Positions 44,368 to 51,906 of a stretch of DNA of 64,000 nt are shown here, piece by piece. Numbering within the stretch: the stretch's first letter is position 1; every line of letters begins with the position of its first letter. The notes below the pieces were generated by a model, which worked only from the letters and a program-made list of their open reading frames with translations, searched no databases and had not been told where the DNA came from. This stretch comes from Aristaeella hokkaidonensis (GTDB lineage Bacteria > Bacillota > Clostridia > Christensenellales > Aristaeellaceae). The translations under genes were made by a program, and so were the position numbers. The stretch lies in assembly GCF_018128945.1 (NCBI RefSeq), contig NZ_CP068393.1:1922001-1986000 (forward strand), in the 5' to 3' direction.

Positions 44368-45132
44368 ATGTCCAATCAGATTCAGAATTACAGGAATGTA
44401 GTGGATCAACCCTGGGGCAGGATGTTCTATGACCTGATTTACAACCAGCTGAATCTCCCAAACGAAAAAAGGCTGAAGATCCTGGACTTTGGCGCCGGTT
44501 TCTGCCTCACGGCGGATCACTATGCGGAGCACCACGATGTCACCGCCGCGGAGCCGAACAAGGAAATGGTGAGCCTGCGCGTCAGGAGCAATAACTATAC
44601 GCTGATCCCGAAGGGAACAGAATTCCTGTCTGCGGTTGCTGATAACACCTATGACGTTGTCATCTGCCACAACGTGCTGGAATATGTGGATGACATTGAT
44701 TATATCCTGATACAGCTGGAACGGGTCCTGAAGCCCGGCGGAATCCTGTCGATTGTGAAACACAATGACCTGGGCAGGGCTATGGGTTATGCGGTCCTGA
44801 ATGACAATCCGAAGGCCGCCCTGGATCTGCTCAGCAAGGACCAGGCTGAGAGCAGCATGTTTGGAGACAGAAGCGTTTACAGCAACGAATACCTCGTGGA
44901 TTTCCTGGCTGACCAGATGGTTCTTAAGGACGTTTTCGGGATCCGGACGTTCTACGGGCTGTCTTCCAATAATGAAATCAAGTTCACCAGTGATTGGTAT
45001 CAATCCATGCTTGCCCTGGAAACAAAGGCCGCCGCAATGGATGAATACCGGAAGATCGCCTTCTTCAATCATCTGGTGTTTGAAAAAACAGCCGACAAAA
45101 GTTCACAAGAAATGACAAGAAACAATTCCTGA
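44368..45132 (+). CDS. CmoM/SmtA-like methyltransferase
   Basis: 254-aa class I methyltransferase. Motif I is ILDFGAGFCLTADHYAEH near residue 35, and ICHNVLEYVDDIDYILIQL then VLKPGGILSIVKHNDLG follow. This H-N-V-L-E-Y-V ... K-P-G-G-x-L-S pattern and the later YQSMLALETKAAAMDEYRKIA strongly recall CmoM (SmtA), which methylates 5-carboxymethoxyuridine-34 in tRNA. CmoA/CmoB are not in the window, so this is a family-level call. The start follows aaaggaga. Confidence 0.75.
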   Translation: MSNQIQNYRNVVDQPWGRMFYDLIYNQLNLPNEKRLKILDFGAGFCLTADHYAEHHDVTAAEPNKEMVSLRVRSNNYTLIPKGTEFLSAVADNTYDVVICHNVLEYVDDIDYILIQLERVLKPGGILSIVKHNDLGRAMGYAVLNDNPKAALDLLSKDQAESSMFGDRSVYSNEYLVDFLADQMVLKDVFGIRTFYGLSSNNEIKFTSDWYQSMLALETKAAAMDEYRKIAFFNHLVFEKTADKSSQEMTRNNS

Positions 45133-45173
45133 AACCTGCTACGATGATCCTGCACGAAGGAGGGATCATCACT

Positions 45174-45491
45174 ATGAAACGTTGGACATCTATAGGCCCC
45201 GAATGGAAAACAGCTGAAATCTTCCGCATCCGGGAGATCCTGAGGGATGAACACATTCCTTTCAAAATGCCTTTCTACGATGTCTTCTTTGCAAACACCT
45301 TCAACATGCCCTCGGAGGAGAAAAGATGGGGCATTCTGGTCCGGGTGAAGGATCTGGAAAAGGTCATTACCCTGCTGATCCGGGAAGACCTGGCCTGCCG
45401 GGCCCTCTGGGAAGATTTTGCCGGAGAACCCTGCCGGGACAAAAGCCCCGAACGGGCTCCCGGCGTCCTCTCCCCTGTCCCTTCCCGGTAA
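45174..45491 (+). CDS. Small protein, DUF2007-like
   Basis: 105 aa. Start at ATG 45174, 9 bases after aaggaggg. The pattern EIFRIREILRDEHIPFKMPFY, then ILVRVKDLEKVITLLIRED, is that of the short ferredoxin-like putative signal-transducing domain DUF2007, which is often fused or stand-alone. The last 25 residues are Pro/Arg-rich and may be disordered. Function unknown. Last gene of the plus-strand series, followed by a strong bidirectional terminator. Confidence 0.7.
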   Translation: MKRWTSIGPEWKTAEIFRIREILRDEHIPFKMPFYDVFFANTFNMPSEEKRWGILVRVKDLEKVITLLIREDLACRALWEDFAGEPCRDKSPERAPGVLSPVPSR

Positions 45492-45507
45492 TATCATTCC
45501 CGCACAG

Positions 45508-45545
45508 AAAACAGCCGCCGGCTTCAACCGGCGGCTGTTTTTATT
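45508..45545. terminator. Bidirectional terminator
   Basis: 11-bp arms ACAGCCGCCGG and CCGGCGGCTGT, loop CTTCAA, A-run before and T-run after, between convergent genes. Confidence 0.9.
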
Positions 45546-45553
45546 CTTTGGGA

Positions 45554-46636
45554 TTATTCGCCCAGCAGTTCCTTTTTCTTCTGCTCATACTGGTCCCAGG
45601 TGATCAGGCCTTCTTCCGCCATCTTCCGGTACCAGCGCAGTTCCTTTTCCGCTTCCGTTTCCACGGGTGCGGCCTGTACTGTCGGCTGCTCCGGTTTATC
45701 CTCGTCCTGTTTCTTCAGGCCCAGCAGGCCGAGGATATCAAAGGGCTCCGGCTTCTGCGGTTCGGCAGGGGAAGCGGGAGCGTCATTCACCGGTGCCTCC
45801 TCCGCGGGCTTTGCCTCCGCCGGATCCGGAATGCCGTTCAGGATCCGGTTGAACAGATCGCTCTTTGCCCACTCGCCGCACTCCATCGCCCGGACCGCTG
45901 TCAGCGGATGGCTGATCTGGCTCATGATCATATACTCCAGCGTCTTGTTCCAGGCGCTTCCATTAATCATTTCCTTGTAGTCCGCCGCCTGCTGCAGGAA
46001 GGCGTCGATGTTCGCGTCGGCCATAATGTCCTTGTCCCACCCGGCCAGGCGCATGCAGACTTCCTGCATTTTGCTTGCCGTTCCGTCACAGAGCACAGCC
46101 GCCCGGTCCGCGGAAAACTCACTGCACCGCATCCAGTAATAGAACGCCACCTGCAGCGGCACGGTCAGCAGGCCGCCCAGCTTTATCACCGAGGAGATGG
46201 CCGTGGACGCTCCGCTGAGCACCAGCCGGCCCATAGTCCTGTACAGTGCGTGATGGCAGGCGATATGCCCGCATTCATGGGCCAGGATCGTCGGGATCAG
46301 GTCTTCAGGAAGTGCTTTCAGCAGTCCGGATGTGAGCACAATAAAGGGATTGGAATCGCCGTATGTGTACGCGTTGGGCTTCACGTCCAGCTCCAGGTAC
46401 AGGTCCGGCACCGGAATCCCCAGCTTCTCGCAGATCGGCGGCAGCATGTCATAGTACTTCTTCATCTGGTTCTCCCCCAGCTTAATCCGGGTGGACATGT
46501 TCAGGATCCTCTCCTGGGGCTCGTTCCAGAGATTCATGAATCCCTTGATCAGCAGGGAAAAGCCCGGGATGGACTGCAAAGCCTTCAGGGCCGATCTGTC
46601 GGAATCGTGTGTATACCTTTCAGGATCAAAAGACAT
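45554..46636 (-). CDS. M48-family metalloprotease with C-terminal SHOCT-like segment
   Basis: 360 aa. The zinc motif H-E-x-x-H is in LAHECGHIACHHAL near residue 125, with a second zinc-side Glu in MRCSEFSADRAAVL near 175, as in HtpX/Ste24-type M48 peptidases. Hydrophobic stretches around 133-165 could be membrane-associated. A Pro/Ala-rich linker (about 270-325) leads to a short C-terminal segment LRWYRKMAEEGLITWDQYEQK, which matches the SHOCT oligomerisation motif. It could act on damaged membrane or secreted proteins. Start at ATG 46636 after aaggaggaac. Confidence 0.88.
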   Translation of the reverse strand: MSFDPERYTHDSDRSALKALQSIPGFSLLIKGFMNLWNEPQERILNMSTRIKLGENQMKKYYDMLPPICEKLGIPVPDLYLELDVKPNAYTYGDSNPFIVLTSGLLKALPEDLIPTILAHECGHIACHHALYRTMGRLVLSGASTAISSVIKLGGLLTVPLQVAFYYWMRCSEFSADRAAVLCDGTASKMQEVCMRLAGWDKDIMADANIDAFLQQAADYKEMINGSAWNKTLEYMIMSQISHPLTAVRAMECGEWAKSDLFNRILNGIPDPAEAKPAEEAPVNDAPASPAEPQKPEPFDILGLLGLKKQDEDKPEQPTVQAAPVETEAEKELRWYRKMAEEGLITWDQYEQKKKELLGE

Positions 46637-46744
46637 TGTTGTTCCTCCTTAAACATCTATATTCATCTGATCGTTTCTATTTCTTTTCCCGTTCGCCTAT
46701 TCATTATACACGATTCCGGGCCTCCGGGCACGTTCTTTCCCCTG

Positions 46745-47695
46745 TTAAATTTCCCGGATCCAGGTGGTTATGTTTTCCCCAAAGTGCAGTTCCCCGAAGG
46801 GTTTCAGTTCCCCGGTGTCCTCAAAGCCAAGCTTCCGGTGCAGGCCTCTGGAAGCCTCGTTGTCCTTTTCGATATAGGAGCAGACCGTCTCCCCGCCTAC
46901 GGCGCACCGGCCGATCCGGGTCAGCACCTTTCGGATCATCTTATCCGCGATCCCCTGTCCGCGGCAGTCTTCCGCCACGATCAGATCCCCGATGTACCAG
47001 CTCCGCGAATCCTCCGGGCTGCGCATGGCGTTCACCGTGCCGGCCACCCCTTCTCCCCGGAAGGCTGTCACCGTGAAAAACTTCGGATACTGTCCGGTAA
47101 CCGCCGCGTTCTTCAGGAACCACAGCAGGAAAGCCGGGTTCTCCTGCACCTCGTGCTGCAGCCCGTAAACCGCCAGCCGCGTATGATCCGGCATCGGGTG
47201 CTTCCGGTCAAAAACCTCATACCGGAAATCGCCCAGCGTATCCGTGATATACACCTTTGTCGGCTGCCCGTAATCGGTAAGATCCAGCCCGATCTCCTCA
47301 AAGCCGTACTGTTCATAGTAGCCAATATGATCCGTACAGAGGTAGGCGGTGTCATATCCCATGCTGCCCAGCACGCACCGTGCGTGGTTCAGGATCATCT
47401 CCCCGAACCCTTTTCCGCCGTGCATCCCGGGATCCACAAACAGCGTAGTGATGAAAGGCGTCAGCTCTGTATGGATGGTCAGCCGGTCCTTTTCTTCCAG
47501 CTGGTAAAACCCGGTCACCCGGTTCCCTTCCGGGGTCTTCATCAGCATCACCCACGTCTGGGGAAACTGCTCTGCGCTGACGCTCCTGTCCGCCGTCCGG
47601 GCGAAGACGCCGCTGACCTTTTCCCACTTTTCCCGGCAGTAGGCCTTCACCTGTTCACAGAGCTCCGGATTATTCCTCACTGATTCAAATGTCAT
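46745..47695 (-). CDS. Tandem GNAT N-acetyltransferase
   Basis: 316-aa cytoplasmic protein with two GNAT domains. The first (about 15-165) has LTPFITTLFVDPGMHGGKGFGEMIL (in parts: TTLFVDP; GGKGFG acetyl-CoA loop) and YYEQYGFEEIG. The second (about 175-315) has WYIGDLIVAEDCRGQGIADKMI with the R-G-Q-G-I loop and ASRGLHRKLGFEDTG. Substrate unknown; the leader-peptide attenuator upstream, whose stop is followed by alternative terminator structures, suggests induction by translation inhibitors, so antibiotic acetylation is an attractive inference. Start at ATG 47695 after gaaggaga. Confidence 0.85.
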   Translation of the reverse strand: MTFESVRNNPELCEQVKAYCREKWEKVSGVFARTADRSVSAEQFPQTWVMLMKTPEGNRVTGFYQLEEKDRLTIHTELTPFITTLFVDPGMHGGKGFGEMILNHARCVLGSMGYDTAYLCTDHIGYYEQYGFEEIGLDLTDYGQPTKVYITDTLGDFRYEVFDRKHPMPDHTRLAVYGLQHEVQENPAFLLWFLKNAAVTGQYPKFFTVTAFRGEGVAGTVNAMRSPEDSRSWYIGDLIVAEDCRGQGIADKMIRKVLTRIGRCAVGGETVCSYIEKDNEASRGLHRKLGFEDTGELKPFGELHFGENITTWIREI

Positions 47696-47723
47696 CTGCT
47701 TTATTCTCCTTCCGCAGTCAAAC

Positions 47724-47752
47724 AAAAAAGTGTCCCCGAAATCGAGAACACT
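47724..47752 (-). terminator. Leader terminator of the GNAT attenuator
   Basis: Minus-strand hairpin with arms AGTGTTCTCG (47743-47752) and CGGGGACACT (47729-47738), loop ATTT, then a run of T. Its 5' arm is also the 3' arm of the antiterminator, so the two structures exclude each other. Confidence 0.8.
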
Positions 47753-47820
47753 GTACTTTCCGTATCGACCTGTGCCCGCTGACTGCTTCAGACGGCTTTC
47801 GGTGAATGACAGAAGTTCTC
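47744..47820 (-). promoter_or_regulatory. Antiterminator stem of the GNAT leader
   Basis: GAGAAC plus CTGT (in 47809-47820, inside codons 9-12 of the leader peptide) pair with GTTCTC plus ACAG (47744-47754). Between them a further stem CCGT/ACGG with an inner CTGA/TCAG hairpin can form. If ribosomes stall early in the leader frame, this stem forms and blocks the terminator. Confidence 0.65.
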
Positions 47821-47844
47821 AATCCGGTATGCCTGGTAAACCAT
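47788..47844 (-). CDS. Leader peptide of the GNAT attenuator
   Basis: 18-codon frame encoding MVYQAYRIENFCHSPKAV, TGA stop. A plausible SD (aggtgag) ends 4 bases before the ATG, and the promoter places the RNA start about 25 bases upstream. Codons 9-12 (Glu-Asn-Phe-Cys) form one arm of the antiterminator stem. The position and mechanism are those of ribosome-mediated attenuation leaders. Confidence 0.65.
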   Translation of the reverse strand: MVYQAYRIENFCHSPKAV

Positions 47845-47875
47845 GTCACTCACCTGCCTTTCAAAGATTAATCTT

Positions 47876-47904
47876 ATTACACCAGAAGTCTTTCCCCTTG
47901 TCAA
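47876..47904 (-). promoter_or_regulatory. Promoter of the GNAT attenuator transcript
   Basis: Minus strand TTGACA (47899-47904), 17-bp spacer, TGTAAT (47876-47881). Confidence 0.7.
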
Positions 47905-47948
47905 CCCGGAAATTGCCGTTTTCAAAAGCCCGGGGGCTCCCGAATGCC

Positions 47949-49184
47949 CTATATCTTCAGCATCACCTGTTCAATCGCCAGGGCGGCTTCATACAGCCTG
48001 TACTCATCCTTTCCGTACAGGATCACTGCCTCATTCACACCGTCCGGGTTCTTTTCTGCTCCTGCCACCGTAACCGTCGGCAGGCCGCAATAATGCATGA
48101 TGCTTGTCGGTCCCGTCATCAGGACAGCGTCATAATCCTCAATCTCCGCCATAACCTTCGCAATGGCTTCCCTGCGTGCTTCCAGGGCGTCCAGATAGGG
48201 TTTCCCCTCGAGTCCGCCGGGCGTTTCATCCAGCGCTGCCCGCAGCAATTTGTCCCCGTACTTCATCATGGTATCCGGATTGGCTTCATAGTACGCGACA
48301 ATCTCCGCCAGGGTTTTCCGTTCCGCCGTGGATTTTGCCAGATAGTCTTCCAGCATCGGCCCGAATTCCCACTGCATGATCGTCACCATTTCAGGCGCCG
48401 CTCCCTGATCCACTTCTCCGATCACGGCCCCGCCTGTTTTCAGCTTCCTCAGCAGGCTGTTCAGGAACTGTTCCTGGCACTGAAGATGCTCCCTGTTTGC
48501 CCGGTTCACCGCAATGCGAAGCTTGTCCATCCTGAGGGGCTTCAGTTCCGGCAGCGGTTCGTCCCGCATGGCGGAATACAGTTTCAGTGCGTCGGTCAGG
48601 TTCCGCGCCATCGCCCCTGCGCTGTCCAACGTCCTGGCAATGGGAATGATCCCTTCCGCCGACAGTGTTCCCACCGGCGGTTTCAGCCCGCAGATCCCGT
48701 TGAACATCGCGCAGCCGGTAACAGAGTGGGACGTATCCGTTCCCACAGCCATCGGTACAATTCCCGCTGCGACCGCCACGGCCGATCCGGAGGAAGAGCC
48801 GGTGGGTGAAAGCTTCGGATTCACCGCGTGAATCACCTGCCCGCCGCGGGAGCTGTATCCACCCGGCATACCATCGGTTGTATAATTGGCGAATTCCGTC
48901 ATGTTGGTTTTTCCCAGGATCACCGCGCCGTTCCTGCGCAGGTTCCGGATCACCGGTGCGTCCTCTTGGGCGATATTGTCCGCCAGTGCCAGGCTGCCCG
49001 CCGTGGTATGCAGCCCTTTCACGTCAATATTGTCTTTCACCAGCACCGGTATCCCGGCCAGCGGCTTGTCCTGTTTGTCCGCTTCCTGTGCTTTTGCCTG
49101 TTCCAGTGCGGTTTCATCCAGTTCCGCGATGCAGTTCAGCCTATCGCTTTTCGCGAGAGCCAGTGCCTTCTCTGTCTGATTCAT
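47949..49184 (-). CDS. Amidase-signature family amidase
   Basis: 411-aa amidase-signature enzyme hydrolysing carboxamides. Catalytic Lys in IPVLVKDNIDVKGLHTTAGS near residue 50, the cis-Ser in SPTGSSSGSAVAVAAGIVP near 130, and the nucleophile Ser in VGTDTSHSVTGCA near 153. In most members this last motif is D-T-G-G-S; here the two glycines are Ser-His, which may change the oxyanion hole. The start at 49184 (ggag 9 bases upstream) leaves 23 bases after the DUF402 stop. Not a GatA: no GatB/GatC neighbours. Confidence 0.88.
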   Translation of the reverse strand: MNQTEKALALAKSDRLNCIAELDETALEQAKAQEADKQDKPLAGIPVLVKDNIDVKGLHTTAGSLALADNIAQEDAPVIRNLRRNGAVILGKTNMTEFANYTTDGMPGGYSSRGGQVIHAVNPKLSPTGSSSGSAVAVAAGIVPMAVGTDTSHSVTGCAMFNGICGLKPPVGTLSAEGIIPIARTLDSAGAMARNLTDALKLYSAMRDEPLPELKPLRMDKLRIAVNRANREHLQCQEQFLNSLLRKLKTGGAVIGEVDQGAAPEMVTIMQWEFGPMLEDYLAKSTAERKTLAEIVAYYEANPDTMMKYGDKLLRAALDETPGGLEGKPYLDALEARREAIAKVMAEIEDYDAVLMTGPTSIMHYCGLPTVTVAGAEKNPDGVNEAVILYGKDEYRLYEAALAIEQVMLKI

Positions 49185-49207
49185 AACGGTTCTCCAGCCT
49201 TTCCGTA

Positions 49208-49861
49208 TCAGGATTCTCCCTGTGTTTTTCTCCACTCCCGGACTTCCCGGCACATAGTGATTGGCTCCCCTGCCGCGATCCGGTCCTCCGCCAGCTGCCG
49301 CACCGCCGCGCACCACGCGTCCAGCCCGCGGATATCGCCGCCGTATGCCTTCAGGATGTCTTCGCCCTCCGCCAGGGCCGCGTCGTACTGCTCTTTGGTC
49401 AGGTCTCCGGAAGCGTACGCCGCGTCCAGTTCATCCCGGTCGTCTACCTTCACGTCGCCTTCCGGCGTTATGATCACATCCAGGTATTTGTCGATAAACG
49501 CCGCAACGCCGTCTTCATCATACTCGGTACCCTCAATGATATCAATATACCAGATGGACGGCTGGTATTGTTCATTTGCGGTCACCGGATAGCTTTCCCG
49601 TTCCGGTCCATGGGTTCCGTCCGGAAAATACATGGCGGTGATCACCCGGCGGGTATCATCCGGAATCAGCTCCAGCCAGGTCATCCCTTCACCGGTCACC
49701 TGGATCCTGCCGGCTTTCGGCGTTTCCCAGTAATTCTTTTCCCCGTCCGTAAACCGGATCAGGCACACAAGCCCGTGAAACAGTTCATGGTCAATCCTCA
49801 TCTGGTAATACGGGTAATACTGGAACCCCCATTTGTCCCGGTTCAGGCGTTTTTTGTTCAT
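49208..49861 (-). CDS. DUF402 domain protein
   Basis: 217 aa. The DUF402 core is seen at about 95-165: SIWYIDII, then YLDVIITPEGDVKVDDRDELDAA (D-V-x-I-T-x-x-G and D-D-x-D-E-L), with the helical tail that follows. The family includes ribonuclease-like/nucleotide-phosphatase enzymes with conserved acidic residues; some are tRNA/rRNA-linked phosphodiesterases or nucleoside di/triphosphatases. The N-terminal 90 residues are family-atypical. In an operon with the amidase gene downstream. No signal peptide. Confidence 0.85.
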   Translation of the reverse strand: MNKKRLNRDKWGFQYYPYYQMRIDHELFHGLVCLIRFTDGEKNYWETPKAGRIQVTGEGMTWLELIPDDTRRVITAMYFPDGTHGPERESYPVTANEQYQPSIWYIDIIEGTEYDEDGVAAFIDKYLDVIITPEGDVKVDDRDELDAAYASGDLTKEQYDAALAEGEDILKAYGGDIRGLDAWCAAVRQLAEDRIAAGEPITMCREVREWRKTQGES

Positions 49862-49873
49862 ATAATTCCCTCT

Positions 49874-50290
49874 TTATCTTTCTCCGGTGCACACGGTCAT
49901 AATGCCGTTTACGGTCAAGATTCCCTGTGTTTTCTTCATGGCAGGGTTCACCGGCGGGATAAAATAAGCTGTAGTAATACATTCGCTCTCGATTCTCCCC
50001 AGACTGGTAATGCAGTATCCTGTGGCGGTGTTATATCCGAAGTATATGCTTCCTCCGCTTTCTGGAATATCACTTGGTATGGCTGCCCATAATGTGTCGC
50101 TGCATGATTGAAACAATTCAATTATATAAAAGCCCCGTCTTTAATGAAGTTACCAACGGTATTAATCGTACATGCACAAATCATACCGATGGTCTGTCAT
50201 GACACTCCCGGTTCCATGATGTTTATTGCCGGCTTATCGCAATCGACTTCCGTTTTCGCTCCTACAGGAGATATAGGATTGTGCCGCTGA
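49874..50290 (-). pseudogene. Probable decayed gene, family uncertain
   Basis: 447-base gap between DUF402 and the hydrolase. On the minus strand, protein-like fragments lie in different frames with stops between: PVGAKTEVDCDKPAINIMEP near 50265-50205, QTIGMICACTINTVGNFIKD near 50200-50140, and an 80-codon frame (49874-50116) ending with FIPPVNPAMKKTQGILTVNG near its C-terminus. They may be remains of one gene. I do not recognise the family firmly; a PAAR-like/DUF4280-type protein is a weak possibility. The terminal 80-codon frame has no good ribosome-binding site. Confidence 0.35.
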
Positions 50291-50308
50291 TAGATAAAGC
50301 TGAACTGG

Positions 50309-51196
50309 TTATTCCGCCGCTCCCTGGAGAATACTGATCATCTTCCGGTTAATCTTCTCCGCCCGCTCATGGTTCAGCCCGTGTCCGGCCTTTTCATAGA
50401 ATACAGCGTCCATGTGATTCTGTTCCAGGACTTCCCTTCCACCGATCATCTCAAACGGATCCTCCGTGCCGACCAGGTATGTCACCTTATCCCGGATCCG
50501 GTCCACCTCTTCCGGGGTGAACGCGTGGAGCTTATGGTATCCCATGGCCATGTTGTTGAAGCCCTTCAGCAGGCTCTTGTAATGGGCCATGATCTCCTTG
50601 TTTTCTGTGAAGACGGCGTAGTTTTCCCCGCTCAATTTCTTGAGCAGTTTGGTCACGTTTTTATCCGTCGGAAACAGTGCCTCCGGCAGGAAGATCTTCA
50701 TCATCGCCGACATGGAGTTCTTCTTTCCGCCCACCGGTACCGTGCCGGAGATGCTGATGGTCTTCAGCACCCGTTCCGGGCGCATCAGCGTATAAATCTG
50801 CACCAGGTATCCGCCCATAGATACGCCCGCGAAGAAGGCCTTCTCAATTTCCAGCGCGTCCAGCACCCCGTCGATCCAACGCACGTCGTCAAATTCCTTG
50901 TTGTAGTTCTCGTTGGGCACACTCTTCCCCGGGCCGCCCATCGTGTCGATGGCGTAAAGATGGAAGTGTTTTCCCAGTTCCGGCGCGTTGTAGATCCACA
51001 TCAGCGCCGAGTCGTCCCCCACTCCGTGGAAAAGCACCAGCGCCGGGGCTTCCTCCGCCCCGCATTCGATCACGTGGGTGGTTCCGTATTCTGTCTCCAC
51101 GTCCCTTTCCTTTGTCTCACACTGCCAGGTGGACAGGATCCGGTCATAGGTCTCCAGGATGGCCTGTCCGCTCTTTTCACTTCTGTACTTCTTCAT
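50309..51196 (-). CDS. Alpha/beta hydrolase
   Basis: 295-aa cytoplasmic hydrolase. The oxyanion strand is LVLFHGVGDD near residue 53, the nucleophile Ser in FFAGVSMGGYLVQIY near 120, an acid in YLVGTEDPFEM near 240, and the His in KAGHGLNHERAE near 275. A helical cap (about 145-215) covers the active site. Likely a carboxylesterase or C-C hydrolase; substrate unknown. Twelve bases downstream of the TetR gene, so regulated by it. Confidence 0.88.
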   Translation of the reverse strand: MKKYRSEKSGQAILETYDRILSTWQCETKERDVETEYGTTHVIECGAEEAPALVLFHGVGDDSALMWIYNAPELGKHFHLYAIDTMGGPGKSVPNENYNKEFDDVRWIDGVLDALEIEKAFFAGVSMGGYLVQIYTLMRPERVLKTISISGTVPVGGKKNSMSAMMKIFLPEALFPTDKNVTKLLKKLSGENYAVFTENKEIMAHYKSLLKGFNNMAMGYHKLHAFTPEEVDRIRDKVTYLVGTEDPFEMIGGREVLEQNHMDAVFYEKAGHGLNHERAEKINRKMISILQGAAE

Positions 51197-51208
51197 GTCC
51201 TGTCTCCC

Positions 51209-51784
51209 TTATCTGTTAAATACTCTGTTGTAAAACGCCGTCAGTTCCCGGGCCATCCTGTCCGTATCCCCGGTAAAATAGCCCAGCATGACAATCCCGT
51301 GATATTCCCCGGCCAGCCTGTCCGCGTCTGTTTCCCGGATTTCTCCCCGGACAGCCAGCAGTTCAAACACTTTGGCCTCATGTGCGATCGGATCGGTAAA
51401 CATCATCTTCTGCCAGGCTTCCTCCGCGGCGGGTTCATGGAACCGCTCGCTCTCCAGCATCCGCAGCAGGGGATCGATCTGTTCGTGCCGCAGGTACGCT
51501 GTCACATACATGACTCCCGCACGCACAAAAGGTTCGCATTCCACCTTCTCCGTGCCGCTCAGGATCCGGAAAAAGGAATCCCGGGCTTTCGCGGTCAGCT
51601 CATTGGCCAGTTCAATCATGCCCTGGACCAGGGCCTGCTTACTCTCATAATAGTGATAGATCGTACTGACGCTGATGCCGACAGATTCCGCCAGGTCCCG
51701 CATGGAGACGGCCGCAAATCCCTTTTCGGAAAACAGCTTCAGGGCTTCCCGGATAATCAGTTCCTTTTTGTTTTCTTTCGGCAT
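51209..51784 (-). CDS. TetR-family transcriptional regulator
   Basis: 191 aa. An N-terminal helix-turn-helix (about 8-50: ELIIREALKLFSEKGFAAVSMRDLAESVGISVSTIYHYYESKQAL in parts, with the G-F-x-x-V-S-M-R-D-I-A core) and an all-helical ligand-binding domain. Start at ATG 51784, with aggagga upstream. A perfect 8+2+8 palindrome lies at 51810-51827, over the likely promoter, as expected for autorepression. It precedes the hydrolase gene by 12 bases, so ligand or substrate of that enzyme may be the inducer, which is inference. Confidence 0.92.
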   Translation of the reverse strand: MPKENKKELIIREALKLFSEKGFAAVSMRDLAESVGISVSTIYHYYESKQALVQGMIELANELTAKARDSFFRILSGTEKVECEPFVRAGVMYVTAYLRHEQIDPLLRMLESERFHEPAAEEAWQKMMFTDPIAHEAKVFELLAVRGEIRETDADRLAGEYHGIVMLGYFTGDTDRMARELTAFYNRVFNR

Positions 51785-51809
51785 AGTGTCCTCCTGTATG
51801 TAAATTGTA

Positions 51810-51827
51810 ATCGAACGTTCGTTCGAT
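51810..51827. promoter_or_regulatory. TetR operator
   Basis: ATCGAACG, two bases TT, CGTTCGAT: a perfect inverted repeat with 8-bp half-sites 26-43 bases before the tetR ATG. Confidence 0.75.
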
Positions 51828-51857
51828 ATTGTATCCTGTGATTTCAAATCTGTCAAG

Positions 51858-51897
51858 AAAAAAAGACCAGAACCGGCAAACCGATTCTGGTTCTGGT
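51858..51897 (-). terminator. Terminator of the secreted binding-protein operon
   Basis: Arms ACCAGAACC (51866-51874) and GGTTCTGGT (51889-51897), seven T residues follow on the minus strand. Confidence 0.85.
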
Positions 51898-51906
51898 TTT
51901 TGCAGC

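Noticed and set aside
45326..47683. 785-codon plus-strand frame
   Set aside because: Antisense to the M48 and GNAT genes, low-complexity composition, starts inside another gene.
47744..47820. Known metabolite riboswitch upstream of the GNAT gene
   Set aside because: No match to consensus of glutamine, guanidine, fluoride, GEMM or purine classes that I could recall; the leader frame explains the switch better.
50108..50290. 60-codon plus-strand frame
   Set aside because: No ribosome-binding site; the protein-like signal is better on the minus strand as a decayed gene.
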